Source: Bog-756 sp963833585
GTDB taxonomy: Bacteria; Actinomycetota; Acidimicrobiia; Acidimicrobiales; RAAP-2
Assembly (NCBI GenBank): GCA_963833585.1
Contig: CAWHYF010000006.1
Span: 124,001 to 188,000, forward strand
Direction of reading: 5' to 3'
Length of the DNA stretch: 64,000 nt
Positions 33,046 through 41,484 of the stretch are shown piece by piece. A model generated the notes under the pieces. That model was not told where the DNA came from, searched no databases, and was given only the letters and a program-made list of their open reading frames with translations. Numbering within the stretch: the first letter of the stretch is position 1; each line of letters begins with the position of its first letter. The position numbers and the translations under genes were made by a program.

Positions 33046-34446
33046 TAGAGGTGGCTGAAGCCGCCGGACTCCTCACGGGTCATGGCCACCGATACCGGGT
33101 GCTTGTCGAAGTGGGCGAGCGCCTGCTTGATGTCCGTCGAGCAGCAAGATGGCCAGGTCCCGACTGACCCCCTGGCGGACCAGGATCCGCTGGACGGAGA
33201 TGTCGGACACCGAGCCGGTCAGCGGGTAGGCCGGCACCTGCCACCCGCGCACCCGTAGGCGGTCGGCGATGTCGTAGAGGGTGTAGCCGGGGTCCTCCCC
33301 CTCCCGGATACGCCAGGCCACCGACGGGATCCCCGTGATCGGGTTGCCATCGCAGAGGATGTCGAAGGGGCCCAGCTTCACGATCTCGTCGGCCAGGAAC
33401 TTGGCCGTGTCGTAGCAGGCGTTGTGGACGTCGCGGTAACCGTTCCTCCCCAGCCGGATGAAGTTGTAGTACTGGGCCACCACCTGGCCGGCCGGCCGGG
33501 AGAAGTTGATCTGGAACACCGGCATGTCACCACCGAGGTAGGTGACGTGGAAGATCAGGTCGTCGGGCAGGTCCGCCTGGTCCCGCCAGAGCACCCACCC
33601 CACCCCGAGGGGGGCCAGGCCGAATTTGTGACCCGAGGTGCTGATGGACTTGACCCGGGGGATACGGAAGTCCCAGACGACGTCAGGAGCGCAGAAGGGG
33701 GCCAGGAAGGCCCCACTGGCCCCGTCGATGTGCATGTCGATGTCCAGCCCGGTGTCCTCGGCCAGCTTGTCCAGGGCCTGGGAGAGCTCGAGAACGGGTT
33801 CGTAGGAGCCGGTGTAGGTCACCCCGAAGGTGGGGACCACCATGATGGTGTTCTCGTCCACCTGGGCCAGCATCTGCTCCGTGTCCATGCAGTACTTCCC
33901 CGGCGACATGGGGATCTCCCGCATCTCGATGTCCCAGTACTTGGCGAACTTGTGCCACACCACCTGGACCGGGCCGCACACCATATTGGGTTTGTCGGTC
34001 GGCTTGCCCTCGGCCTGGCGGCGGGCCCGCCAGCGCCACTTGGCGGCCATGCCGCCCAGCATGCAGGCCTCGGAGGACCCGATCGCCGAGCACCCCACGG
34101 CCCCACCTCCTTCGGGGGCGTTCCACAGGCCGGCCAGAATCTGCACGCACCGCCGCTCGATCTCGGCGGTCTGGGGGTACTCGTCCTTGTCGATCAGGTT
34201 CTTGTTGATGCAGAGGTCCATCAGGCCGTGGACCTCCACCTCCTCCCACGTCTGGCAGAAGGTGGCCAGGTTCTGGCGAGCGTTGCCGTCCAGCATGAGC
34301 TCGTCGGAGATGGCCTGGAAGGCCTCCCCGGGCGGCATGGCTTCCTCGGGGCACTTGTGTGAGGGCAGAGCGGTCAGGAGGTCCTTGCCGGCGAAGACCG
34401 AGTCGAGCAGCTCGTCCCGGATGGACACGTGCTTGTGGAGGGGCAT
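33045..34446 (-). CDS. gadB: Glutamate decarboxylase (one frameshift near the C-terminus)
   Basis: This PLP enzyme converts glutamate to GABA and consumes a proton, a known acid-resistance reaction. It reads 'SAIGSSEACMLGGMAAKWRW', then 'DMHIDGASGAFLAPF' and the PLP lysine in 'SISTSGHKFGLAPLG'. The N-terminus 'MPLHKHVSIRDELLDSVFAG' is of the GadA/B type. At about 33136 a one-base insertion shifts the frame; correcting it gives 466 residues ending 'TREESGGFSHL', the usual GadB length, and the stop then overlaps the K+ channel start. As read, the protein ends at 33073 with a foreign 24-residue tail. No GadC antiporter is in the window. Confidence 0.9.
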
Positions 34447-34700
34447 GGCGGGTACCTCGTCTCAGAGTCGGGTTGTCGGCCCACCGAAACCGGCGCGGCG
34501 TGCTGCGGCAACCGCCGCCCGGTGGGTCACGGTGACATCTTCGCAGCTGAACCTGTCGGACGCATCACCCGCCCGGGGTGATGGCAACGGACCCGCGGCG
34601 CCGGCCGGGTGCCACCCCAATACCAACTAGCGTCCCTTTTCCCACCACCGGTAGGGTGCTGGCGACGGTTGGCACGAGCGACAGAGGAGAGTGGGAGGAC
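34447..34700. other. Divergent intergenic region
   Basis: The 254 nt between gadB (minus) and the DUF35 gene (plus) hold no ORF of note. A TAGGGT hexamer at 34652-34657 may be the -10 of the DUF35-thiolase operon. No operator-like dyad is obvious. Confidence 0.4.
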
Positions 34701-35099
34701 ATGGCCCAGCAGATTCCGCTGGTGGACTACCTGGTGCTGGGGGATCACCCACACCTGACGGCCCACGAGTGCACCAACTGCGCCGCCCGCTTCTTCGACC
34801 GGCGCAACGGCTGTGCCCAGTGCGGGAGGGCCGAGTTCAAGACGGTCGACGTGGCCACCGAGGGCGAGGTCCGGGCCTTCACCATCGTGAGCTTCGCCGC
34901 TCCCGGGATCCCGGTCCCCTTTGTGGCCGCCCTGGTCGACTGCGACGGCACCAGTGTCCGGGCCAATCTGATCAACATCGAACCCGATCCCGAGCACGTG
35001 ACCCTGGGCATGCGGGTCCGGCTGGCCACCGAGGCCATCGGCACCGACGAGGGCGGTACCGAAGCGATCGGGTTCGGCTTCGAACCCGTGGCGGCATAG
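34701..35099 (+). CDS. DUF35/OB-fold protein with zinc ribbon
   Basis: The 132-residue protein has a rubredoxin-like zinc ribbon, C-T-N-C ... C-A-Q-C (about residues 26-44), followed by an OB-fold of the DUF35 type ('VATEGEVRAFTIVSFAAPGIPVPFVAALVD', parts). DUF35 proteins bind acyl-CoA and act as obligatory partners of thiolase-like enzymes, as in acetone carboxylase-independent ketone metabolism, archaeal HMG-CoA synthase and steroid side-chain aldolases. Here the thiolase gene follows after 37 nt. A GGGAGGAC Shine-Dalgarno sequence fixes this ATG. Confidence 0.87.
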   Translation: MAQQIPLVDYLVLGDHPHLTAHECTNCAARFFDRRNGCAQCGRAEFKTVDVATEGEVRAFTIVSFAAPGIPVPFVAALVDCDGTSVRANLINIEPDPEHVTLGMRVRLATEAIGTDEGGTEAIGFGFEPVAA

Positions 35100-35136
35100 C
35101 GGACCCGGAACGGCAGGACGGAAGAGAGGTTTGACC

Positions 35137-36342
35137 ATGGCAACCGACGACCTGTGGATCCTGGGCATCCACATGACCAAGTTCGGCAAGCACCCCGACC
35201 AGGACCTGGTCGACCTGGCCTCCGAGGCGGTCCGCGGAGCGCTGGCCGACGCCGGCGTCGAGATGAGGGACATGGGGGTCATCGGGGCCGGCAGCCTGAT
35301 GCAGGCCAACGCCGGCATCGGCCAGCAACTCCAAAAACAGCTGGGCCAGACCGGCATTCCGGTGTTCAACGTGGCCAACGCCTGCGCCACCGGCGCCACC
35401 GCCCTGCGGGTGGCCATCATGGCCGTGAAGGCCGGGGAGGCCGACATGGGACTGGCCTTCGGAGTGGAGAAGCTCTCCGGCGCGGGTCTCCTGTCCGGCG
35501 GCAGCCGCAGCAAGGACTCGGACACCTGGACCCGGCACGGTCGGTACGGGGCGGTGGCCCCCGTCGACGGACGGATCGGTACCGAGATCATGCCGGGCGT
35601 CTTCGCCCAGATCGGCATGGAGTACGGCCACAAGTACGGGGGGACCAGTTTCGAGCTCTTCGCCAAGATCAGCGAGAAGAACCACAGCCACTCCACCCTC
35701 AACCCGCTGGCCGCCTACACCAAGAGGATGACCCTCGAGCAGATCATGGGCGACGTGATGATCGCCTACCCCAACACCCGGCCGATGTGTTCGGCCAACT
35801 GCGACGGGGCCGCCGCCGCGGTGGTGGTGAGCGGGGCCAAGCTCAAGACCCTCTCGCTGGAACAGCAGCGCCGGGCGGTCAAGATCTCAGCCTCGGTGTT
35901 GACCACCGATCCCTGGGAGGAGTCGTGCCAGATCCTCCCCGACGTCAACACCCTCACCCGCAACGCCGCCAACCAGGCCTACGAACAGGCCGGCGTGGGG
36001 CCCTCCGACCTCGACCTGGTGGAGCTGCACGACTGCTTCGCCACCGCCGAACTGGTCCACTACGACAACCTGATGCTCTGCGAGCCGGGCGGTGCAGTCG
36101 ACTTCTTCAACTCCGGTGCCACCTGGCGCGACGGGACCACGCCGGTCAATGTGTCCGGCGGCCTCGAGTCCAAGGGCCACCCCATCGCGGCCACCGGGAT
36201 CGCCAACGTCTGGGAGGTGGCTACCCACCTGCGAGGGGAGGCCGGCGACCGTCAGATCGAAGGGGCCAAGGTGGGCCTGACCCACGTCATCGGACTGGGC
36301 TCGGCCTGCGGGGTGCACATCCTGGAGAAGTCGGCGGCCTGA
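35137..36342 (+). CDS. Thiolase (SCP-x/lipid-transfer type) with intact catalytic Cys
   Basis: The 401-residue thiolase has the acyl-binding cysteine in 'VFNVANACATGATALRVA' (Cys about 83) and the catalytic histidine in 'GGLESKGHPIAATG'. 'VELHDCFATAELV' is the usual second motif, and 'CGVHIL' at the end is the second cysteine region. It is therefore likely to be a functional 3-ketoacyl-CoA thiolase or acetyl-CoA acetyltransferase, in complex with the DUF35 protein encoded just upstream. An AGAGAGG site precedes the ATG; a TTG two codons earlier is an alternative. Its exact substrate is unknown. Confidence 0.88.
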   Translation: MATDDLWILGIHMTKFGKHPDQDLVDLASEAVRGALADAGVEMRDMGVIGAGSLMQANAGIGQQLQKQLGQTGIPVFNVANACATGATALRVAIMAVKAGEADMGLAFGVEKLSGAGLLSGGSRSKDSDTWTRHGRYGAVAPVDGRIGTEIMPGVFAQIGMEYGHKYGGTSFELFAKISEKNHSHSTLNPLAAYTKRMTLEQIMGDVMIAYPNTRPMCSANCDGAAAAVVVSGAKLKTLSLEQQRRAVKISASVLTTDPWEESCQILPDVNTLTRNAANQAYEQAGVGPSDLDLVELHDCFATAELVHYDNLMLCEPGGAVDFFNSGATWRDGTTPVNVSGGLESKGHPIAATGIANVWEVATHLRGEAGDRQIEGAKVGLTHVIGLGSACGVHILEKSAA

Positions 36343-36359
36343 CCGGCCGGCCGGGCCAC

Positions 36360-37301
36360 TCAGCGGTCGGGGTCGAGGGCACCGAACCGGGTGCCGGTCA
36401 GCTCCTCGGAGACCTCCCACAGACGTCGGGCGGTGGCGGGATCCTGCGCCGCCCGAACGAAGGAGACCTCCTTCGGATGCCCGCGCGTCCCGAAGAGCCG
36501 GTCGGGCCCGAAGTACTGACCGCCCTGCACCCCCGGCGCGGCCGCGGCATACAGGCTGGGGAGGGCTCCGGCCGCGGCCGGCTGGGCCAGGACGGAGTTC
36601 CCGAGGTCGGTGAGGCGCTCCATCAGCCCCGAGCCGCTCATCTGCGGCCCGACCGCCTGGAGGTTGGTGGCGGCATACCCGGGGTGGGCGGCCACCGAGA
36701 CCAGGTCGGCGCCCTGACGGCGGGCCCGACGGTCCAGCTCCAGGGTGAAGAGCTGGTTGGCCAGCTTGGCCTGCGAGTAGGCGGACCATTTGCCGTACTT
36801 CCCCGTGCCCTGGAGATCGTCGAACCGGATCCGGCCCGCCCGGGCCGCCGAGCTGGAGACCGTCACCACCCTGGCCCCCGGCCGGGCCAGCAGCGCCTCG
36901 AGCAACAGCCCGGTCAGGGTGAAGTGGCCGAGATGGTTGGTGCCGAACTGCATCTCGAAGCCGTCGACCGTCTCCCGGCGGGGGATGGCCATCACGCCGG
37001 CGTTGTTGATCAGGACATCGAGATGGTCGTGCCCATCCACAAAGTCGGAAGCGAAGGTCCGCACCGAGGCCAGATCGGCCAGGTCCAGCGGGGCCAGGTG
37101 CACCGAGGCGGCCGGGGCCGCCCGGGTGATGCGCTCCAAGGCGTCGGCGCCCCGGTTCTGGTCGCGACAGGCCAGGATCACCTCGGCGCCGGCTCGGGCC
37201 AACGCCAGCGAGGTCTCGAACCCGAGTCCGCTGTTGGCTCCGGTCACCACCACCGTCCGCCCGCTGAGGTCGGGGATGTCGTCGGTGGTCCACGGGGGCA
37301 T
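36360..37301 (-). CDS. Short-chain dehydrogenase/reductase (retinol dehydrogenase-like)
   Basis: The 313-residue SDR has the cofactor motif T-G-A-N-S-G-L-G-F-E (about residues 19-28), the structural motif N-N-A-G (about 91-94) and the catalytic Ser with Y-S-Q-A-K ('WSAYSQAKLANQLF'). The basic residues after the second strand ('ACRDQNRG') suggest NADP(H). The layout is that of the WW-domain oxidoreductase/retinol dehydrogenase-like group, which acts on hydrophobic alcohols or ketones. The start at MPPWTTDDIP is supported by a TAGGGT element 7 nt upstream. It is divergent from the aldo/keto reductase across 59 nt. Confidence 0.88.
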   Translation of the reverse strand: MPPWTTDDIPDLSGRTVVVTGANSGLGFETSLALARAGAEVILACRDQNRGADALERITRAAPAASVHLAPLDLADLASVRTFASDFVDGHDHLDVLINNAGVMAIPRRETVDGFEMQFGTNHLGHFTLTGLLLEALLARPGARVVTVSSSAARAGRIRFDDLQGTGKYGKWSAYSQAKLANQLFTLELDRRARRQGADLVSVAAHPGYAATNLQAVGPQMSGSGLMERLTDLGNSVLAQPAAAGALPSLYAAAAPGVQGGQYFGPDRLFGTRGHPKEVSFVRAAQDPATARRLWEVSEELTGTRFGALDPDR

Positions 37302-37308
37302 GACCCGC

Positions 37309-37314
37309 ACCCTA
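37309..37314 (-). promoter_or_regulatory. -10 hexamer of leaderless SDR promoter
   Basis: TAGGGT on the minus strand ends 7 nt before the ATG. The upstream in-frame GTG overlaps this element and so is not a likely start. Confidence 0.5.
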
Positions 37315-37348
37315 CGCGGATCGAGGGGACGGCGGGCGGCAGGTGATC

Positions 37349-37354
37349 TACCGT
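37349..37354 (+). promoter_or_regulatory. -10 hexamer of leaderless aldo/keto reductase promoter
   Basis: TACCGT, then 6 nt, then the ATG at 37361. It is back-to-back with the SDR promoter, 34 nt between hexamers. Confidence 0.5.
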
Positions 37355-37360
37355 GACGCC

Positions 37361-38350
37361 ATGACCTACCGCGCCGATGACGATCGCTATGAGCGTATGG
37401 ACTACCGCCGCTGTGGGAACAGCGGCCTCAAACTCCCCGCCATCTCCCTGGGCGTGTGGCACAACTTCGGCGACGCCCGGCCCCCCGGTGAGGTCGAAGC
37501 CATGCTGACCCGGGCCTTTGATCTCGGGATCACCCACTTCGACCTGGCCAACAACTACGGGCCGCCCTACGGGTCGGCCGAGACCAATGTGGGCCGGGTG
37601 CTCCGAGGTGCCCTCGCCCCCTACCGTGACGAGCTGCTGGTCTCCACCAAGGCCGGGTGGGACATGTGGCCGGGTCCCTACGGCGACGGAGGTTCGCGCA
37701 AGTACCTGCTGGCCAGCCTGGACGCCAGCCTGGCCCGGATGGGGGTGGAGTACGTAGACATCTTCTACTCCCACCGGTTCGACCCCGAGACCCCGCTGGA
37801 GGAGACCATGGGGGCCCTCGACGCCGCGGTGCGACAAGGCAAGGCTCTCTACGCCGGCATCTCCTCCTACCCCCCGGAGCAGACCGTCGAGGCGGCGCGG
37901 ATCCTGGGCGAGCTGGGTACGCCCCTGCTCATCCACCAGCCTCCGTACTCCCTGTTCAACCGATGGATCGAGCATGGCCTGCTCGACACGTTCGGCGAGC
38001 TCGAGGTGGGGTGCATCGTCTTCTCCCCTCTGGCCCAGGGTCTGCTCACCGACCGCTATCTGCAGGGCATCCCCGAGGGTTCACGGGCCAGCCGGCCCGA
38101 CAGCAGCCTGGACCCGGCCTTTGTCACCGACGAGGTGCTGGAGAAAGTGCGGGCCCTTGACCGGGTGGCCCGGCAGCGGGGTCAGTCCCTGGCCCAGATG
38201 GCGCTGGCCTGGACGGGCCGGGACCCCCGGGTGACCTCGACGCTGATCGGGGCGAGCAGCCTCGAACAGCTGGAACAGAACGCGGCCGCGCTGGACGCGC
38301 CGGCCTTCGCCGACGACGAGCTGGACGCCATCGAGGCCATCCTGACCTAG
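37361..38350 (+). CDS. Aldo/keto reductase (YghZ/MgrA-like)
   Basis: The 329-residue TIM-barrel oxidoreductase has the start 'MDYRRCGNSGLKLPAISLGVWHNFG' and catalytic Asp/Tyr in 'THFDLANNYGPPYGSAE'. Lys lies in 'LLVSTKAGWDMWPGPYG' and His in 'VDIFYSHRFDPETPLEETM'. These match the NADPH-dependent L-glyceraldehyde-3-phosphate reductase group (YghZ, MgrA), which detoxifies aldehydes, including methylglyoxal. The start at MTYRADDD is supported by the leaderless promoter element. Physiological substrate not shown. Confidence 0.9.
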   Translation: MTYRADDDRYERMDYRRCGNSGLKLPAISLGVWHNFGDARPPGEVEAMLTRAFDLGITHFDLANNYGPPYGSAETNVGRVLRGALAPYRDELLVSTKAGWDMWPGPYGDGGSRKYLLASLDASLARMGVEYVDIFYSHRFDPETPLEETMGALDAAVRQGKALYAGISSYPPEQTVEAARILGELGTPLLIHQPPYSLFNRWIEHGLLDTFGELEVGCIVFSPLAQGLLTDRYLQGIPEGSRASRPDSSLDPAFVTDEVLEKVRALDRVARQRGQSLAQMALAWTGRDPRVTSTLIGASSLEQLEQNAAALDAPAFADDELDAIEAILT

Positions 38351-38357
38351 GCGGGGT

Positions 38358-38383
38358 CGGGTGCCGGCGCCTCGGGGCACCCG
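38358..38383. terminator. Hairpin between convergent genes
   Basis: A perfect 8-bp stem CGGGTGCC/GGCACCCG with a 10-nt loop starts 8 nt after the aldo/keto reductase stop; the SGNH gene converges 50 nt beyond. There is no T-run. Confidence 0.5.
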
Positions 38384-38433
38384 TCGCCCACCATGCCGGG
38401 CTGGCTCGCTCGGCCGGGCCGGGGCCCCGAGCC

Positions 38434-39465
38434 TCAGGGGCCTCCCGTGGTGGTGCTCGGGCAGGTCTGGATCACGCGGTGGACCAACGAGACCAAGGCC
38501 AACTGGCCGGCCCGATTCGGGTGCACGTCGTCAGGCATGAACCAGACGCCGGACCGCGTCGGTGCGTGGTGAGATGCCGACAGCGCAGCCCAGTCCGCCA
38601 CCCGGACCTCGGCTCCCGCCCTCGATGCTTCGGCTCTGATCGCCGAGTTGACCAGCTCCGACTGTTCGAGATACCGCACCCCGGCGCCGTAAATCTGGAT
38701 GGGAAAGGACGGAGCGGTGACGAGCACCGTGCAGGCCACACGGGCCGCGTCCTCATCGATCAACTCATTGACCGCGGTCGAGACGCCGGACAGGATCTCT
38801 CCGGCCAGCGCCGGCTTCGAGGTGGCCGTGGCGAAGACGGCTCGAAGGGCGTCATCGGCTCCGAGCTCTGCCACCAGTACCGATGGTCGGCTGTCGAGCA
38901 GCCCCCGGTCAGAGCTCAGCACCCAGCCTCCGTCCACCGAGCCGGGCCAGGTAGCGGGGGCTGAGTTCCAGCCGTTTCCGGGAACGGCATCGATCTGCCA
39001 GGTCTGGGCGTACGAGTCGCTTCCCAGGGCGTGGCGGGAAACGGTCAGGGCGACGTCGGCGAAGATGCTGTCCCCGATGACGGCCACCCGGTGCTCGGGC
39101 GGCGCCACCGCCGAGAGGAACAGGGTGCACGCTCCGTCCGGCGAGAGCAGCTGCAGCTTGTCGGTGGAGAAGTGGCTCCCGTCGAGAGCTGCGTCGGTAC
39201 GTCGGATGACTGTCTGCTTCAGATCCGAGGTGGTCCATGAGATCACCCAGGGACGAGACAGGGCGTTCGATGCCGGAGTTCCGGTGGACCGCACCCCGGC
39301 GTCATCCAGGTAGATCTGCGTACGTCGGCCGGAGCTCACCGCCCGATAGTCGGCGAACCACTTCGAGGTCGGTCCCCCTGTGCCCGACACGACACAGGAG
39401 GCAACTCGGTCTGCGGTGGTAGGCCGAGCGGCCGAGACCGGGGGAGATCCAAGGACCACCCCCAC
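38434..39465 (-). CDS. SGNH/GDSL-like secreted hydrolase
   Basis: The uninterrupted frame gives 343 residues. The block I nucleophile is 'VAVIGDSIFADVAL' (Ser about residue 131), and the C-terminal catalytic pair lies in 'FMPDDVHPNRAGQLAL' (D-x-x-H). Between them is an 'AELGADDALR' region. The N-terminal 110 residues form a separate beta-rich domain. The apparent GTG start leaves only a truncated signal peptide (VVLGSPPVSAARP). A one-base shift at about 39480 would join it to an ATG at 39541, giving MAIDRRSVRSARTFAALERA followed by LLVLGTVGVVLG, a complete signal peptide. I think the gene is frameshifted there. The substrate is unknown; an ester on the cell surface is possible. Confidence 0.72.
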   Translation of the reverse strand: MGVVLGSPPVSAARPTTADRVASCVVSGTGGPTSKWFADYRAVSSGRRTQIYLDDAGVRSTGTPASNALSRPWVISWTTSDLKQTVIRRTDAALDGSHFSTDKLQLLSPDGACTLFLSAVAPPEHRVAVIGDSIFADVALTVSRHALGSDSYAQTWQIDAVPGNGWNSAPATWPGSVDGGWVLSSDRGLLDSRPSVLVAELGADDALRAVFATATSKPALAGEILSGVSTAVNELIDEDAARVACTVLVTAPSFPIQIYGAGVRYLEQSELVNSAIRAEASRAGAEVRVADWAALSASHHAPTRSGVWFMPDDVHPNRAGQLALVSLVHRVIQTCPSTTTGGP

Positions 39466-39541
39466 CGTACCGAGGACGAGCAGCGCGCTCGAGGGCGGCG
39501 AATGTGCGGGCGGACCTGACGGACCGACGGTCGATAGCCAT

Positions 39542-39849
39542 TACCAGAGCAAGACCTCGGTGAACACGCCGGCCCTTCCGATTGGGACGGCGCCATCCTT
39601 CCACATCTCGGGCCCGGGCAGACTGCAGGACACCAATGGGCAGGAGGTCGAATGGACGTTGCCGTTGGACGGTCCTTCACCCGGGCCGGCCGGAGGCGCG
39701 CCACCGAGGCCTTGGGATTTCCGCCTGGGCCGCGTCGTGGCGCTCCTCGGGCGTCGACCCTGTGACGTCACCGGCGGTGGGTTGCTCGGCGCCTGAGGGG
39801 GACCTCGACCGCGGGTCAGCCTCGCCCGGCGACGGGCCGGCCGGATGGC
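39542..39849. other. Intergenic region, no gene seen
   Basis: These 308 nt between the SGNH gene and cadI contain short high-GC frames on both strands with no protein-like pattern. No RNA gene, repeat or clear terminator is visible. Confidence 0.4.
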
Positions 39850-40344
39850 TCAGCCGCGCCTGGCGGGCAGGGGCGCGGCCGGCGTGGAGCCGGTGGTGTC
39901 GACCGTCGGCCGACCCGCTGCCGGGCCGCAGGTCGCGACCGAGCAGCCGATGTCGGTGGCGTCCGGTGCGTCGGACAGCACGGTGTAGACCTCCCATGCT
40001 GCGCCGTCGGGATCGCTGACCCACGCCTTGCGCTGGACCGCGTAGCAGCAGGTGGTCGACTCCTGAACCCTCGGGTCGAGGCCGGACTCGGCCAGGCGGT
40101 GGGAGGCGGCGTCGACGTCGTCGGCCCTCCCGACCTCCACGCCCAGGTGGTTGAGTGCCCCGCCCGGCCCGCCGGCTCGCCCGCCGGAACGTTCGATCAA
40201 GACCAACTTGAGCGGTGGCTCGGCGATAGCGAAATTGGCATAGCCCGGACGACGTTTGGCCGGCTCCGTCCCGAAGAGTTTGGTGTAGAACGCCACCGAG
40301 GCGTCGATGTCGGTCACGTTCAGGGCGAGCTGCACTCGAGACAT
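39850..40344 (-). CDS. cadI: CadI/ArsI-type VOC metalloenzyme
   Basis: The 164-residue VOC-fold protein begins 'MSRVQLALNVTDIDASVAFY' and has 'KLFGTEPAKRRPGYANFAIA' and 'LNHLGVEVGRADDVDAA'. The vicinal Cys pair lies in 'ESTTCCYAVQRKAWVSDPDG', and 'WEVYTVL' follows. This is the CadI/ArsI group; ArsI is a non-heme Fe(II) C-As lyase that demethylates trivalent organoarsenicals, while CadI is a cadmium-induced relative in mycobacteria. A non-conserved 35-residue tail follows. A GGAGG site precedes the ATG. Upstream is a direct-repeat operator overlapping the promoter, suggesting ArsR/SmtB control. No arsR, arsM or acr3 gene is nearby. Confidence 0.88.
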   Translation of the reverse strand: MSRVQLALNVTDIDASVAFYTKLFGTEPAKRRPGYANFAIAEPPLKLVLIERSGGRAGGPGGALNHLGVEVGRADDVDAASHRLAESGLDPRVQESTTCCYAVQRKAWVSDPDGAAWEVYTVLSDAPDATDIGCSVATCGPAAGRPTVDTTGSTPAAPLPARRG

Positions 40345-40371
40345 GGGGGGCCTCCGCTGACATTTACGAGT

Positions 40372-40399
40372 ATCGATACATTGACTATGATCGATACAT
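40372..40399. promoter_or_regulatory. ArsR/SmtB-type operator over the cadI promoter
   Basis: The 10-mer ATCGATACAT occurs twice as a direct repeat with an 18-bp period (40372-40381, 40390-40399). On the minus strand the proximal copy contains GATACT-like -10 bases, so a bound repressor would block cadI. Each copy also holds the palindrome ATCGAT. The sequence is AT-rich against the surrounding GC. Confidence 0.6.
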
Positions 40400-40569
40400 G
40401 CGCCATTGTCAACGAGTGAGCAGGTTGGCCGACTCGACCGCAAGGGTGTGCGTCTGCCACATCGACGATCCCTCTGAGCCAGCCTGGAGCGGGATGGGTC
40501 TGTCCCTAGGGGCCGGATGGCCCGCACCCACCCCACTCCGGCTGACGATCGTCGGCCACCGGACCGGGT

Positions 40570-40743
40570 TTACTTCCCGACGATGTCCTTGACCTTCTCG
40601 CCGGCCTGCTTGAGGTCACCGGACGCCTTGTCGACCTTGCCCTCTGATTCGAGGTCACGGTTGTCGGTGGCCTTGCCTGCGGCCTCCTTGGTCTTGCCTT
40701 TCAGCTCCTCGGCCTTGTTCTTGGCATCATCCACAATTCCCAT
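40570..40743 (-). CDS. CsbD-family stress protein
   Basis: The 57-residue, highly charged helical protein 'MGIVDDAKNKAEELKGKTKE' continues with 'AAGKATDNRDLESEGKVDKASGDLKQAGEKVKD'. It fits the CsbD family along its full length. These small proteins are induced by general stress (SigB in Bacillus), and their biochemical role is not known. A GGAGA site 7 nt upstream supports this ATG; a longer frame with 12 additional residues lacks one. Confidence 0.88.
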   Translation of the reverse strand: MGIVDDAKNKAEELKGKTKEAAGKATDNRDLESEGKVDKASGDLKQAGEKVKDIVGK

Positions 40744-41484
40744 GGCAGGTCTCCGATCGTCCTCTCGTCGGACCAGCATCGGTGCTCGCCCTCGTGCCCA
40801 GATACCTACCCAGGCCGGATACCTTCAAACCCGCAGGGGCGGACGGCACCGACTCCCTCCGAGGCCCCGGCCGGCCCCGGGAGCGATCTGCACGGCGAAC
40901 CCGTCGAGGAGGGCTGACCGGGTGACCGCCAAGTCGGGGGCGTCCACATCACCCAACTCGCCTGGGGACTGGCCGTCGCGCACCACTCCGGCGATGGTCA
41001 CCCGCCGGTGGGCGTCGAACTCCGGTCAATTCCCGAGGCGTCTGGGGGCGCGCCGATTCCGGGGGGTTGGAATCGGCGTGAATCGTCAGATGGGAGAGGA
41101 CGGCGGGATCACTCTCCGCTCTGCCAACGATTCAATCCCCAAACCCGGTCCTCCTCGACCGGAACTAGCAGGGGTCGGGTCCACGGCAGCCGGTTGTCTA
41201 CTGGAGGGGTGGGTGTCAGGCTGCCCGGATCCCCGGCAATTCTCTATCGGCACCAACGGCGGCCGACTGTAGGGATTTCTCAGAATTTCTTTGGGTGGCC
41301 CGTTTCGGGTTGGAAAGGCCAGGTCAGACGGAGATCGCCCCGAGGATCCGCCGGGATGCGGCACCGCCGGCGGGAGGCCGATACGGTGCCCGGCGAGGTC
41401 GGGCATCAGCCGGCCAAAACGAACCAGCAAGGTTCCGCCGGGGTCCGCACGACCACCGGCGGACGACCCGAGGAGCGACGAATC
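40744..41484. other. 741-nt intergenic region upstream of mscR, no gene seen
   Basis: No convincing ORF or RNA gene is visible. A lower-GC patch around 41270-41300 has ATTTCT twice with a 9-bp period. GATACG near 41379 could be a -10 for mscR. The size is unusual for this gene-dense window. Confidence 0.4.

Noticed and set aside
35154..37346. 730-codon open frame on the plus strand
   Set aside because: It overlaps the thiolase gene in another frame and the SDR gene in antisense; it is rich in Arg/Gly and has no domain.
40398..40592. A short plus-strand ORF next to the cadI operator that might be an arsR remnant
   Set aside because: The 64-residue translation has no helix-turn-helix or metal motif and no clear start signal.
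41120..41180. tRNA 3'-end-like string (a T-loop-like GATTCAATCCC) suggesting an integration site
   Set aside because: No acceptor stem, anticodon arm or flanking duplicate could be matched, and no integrase is present.
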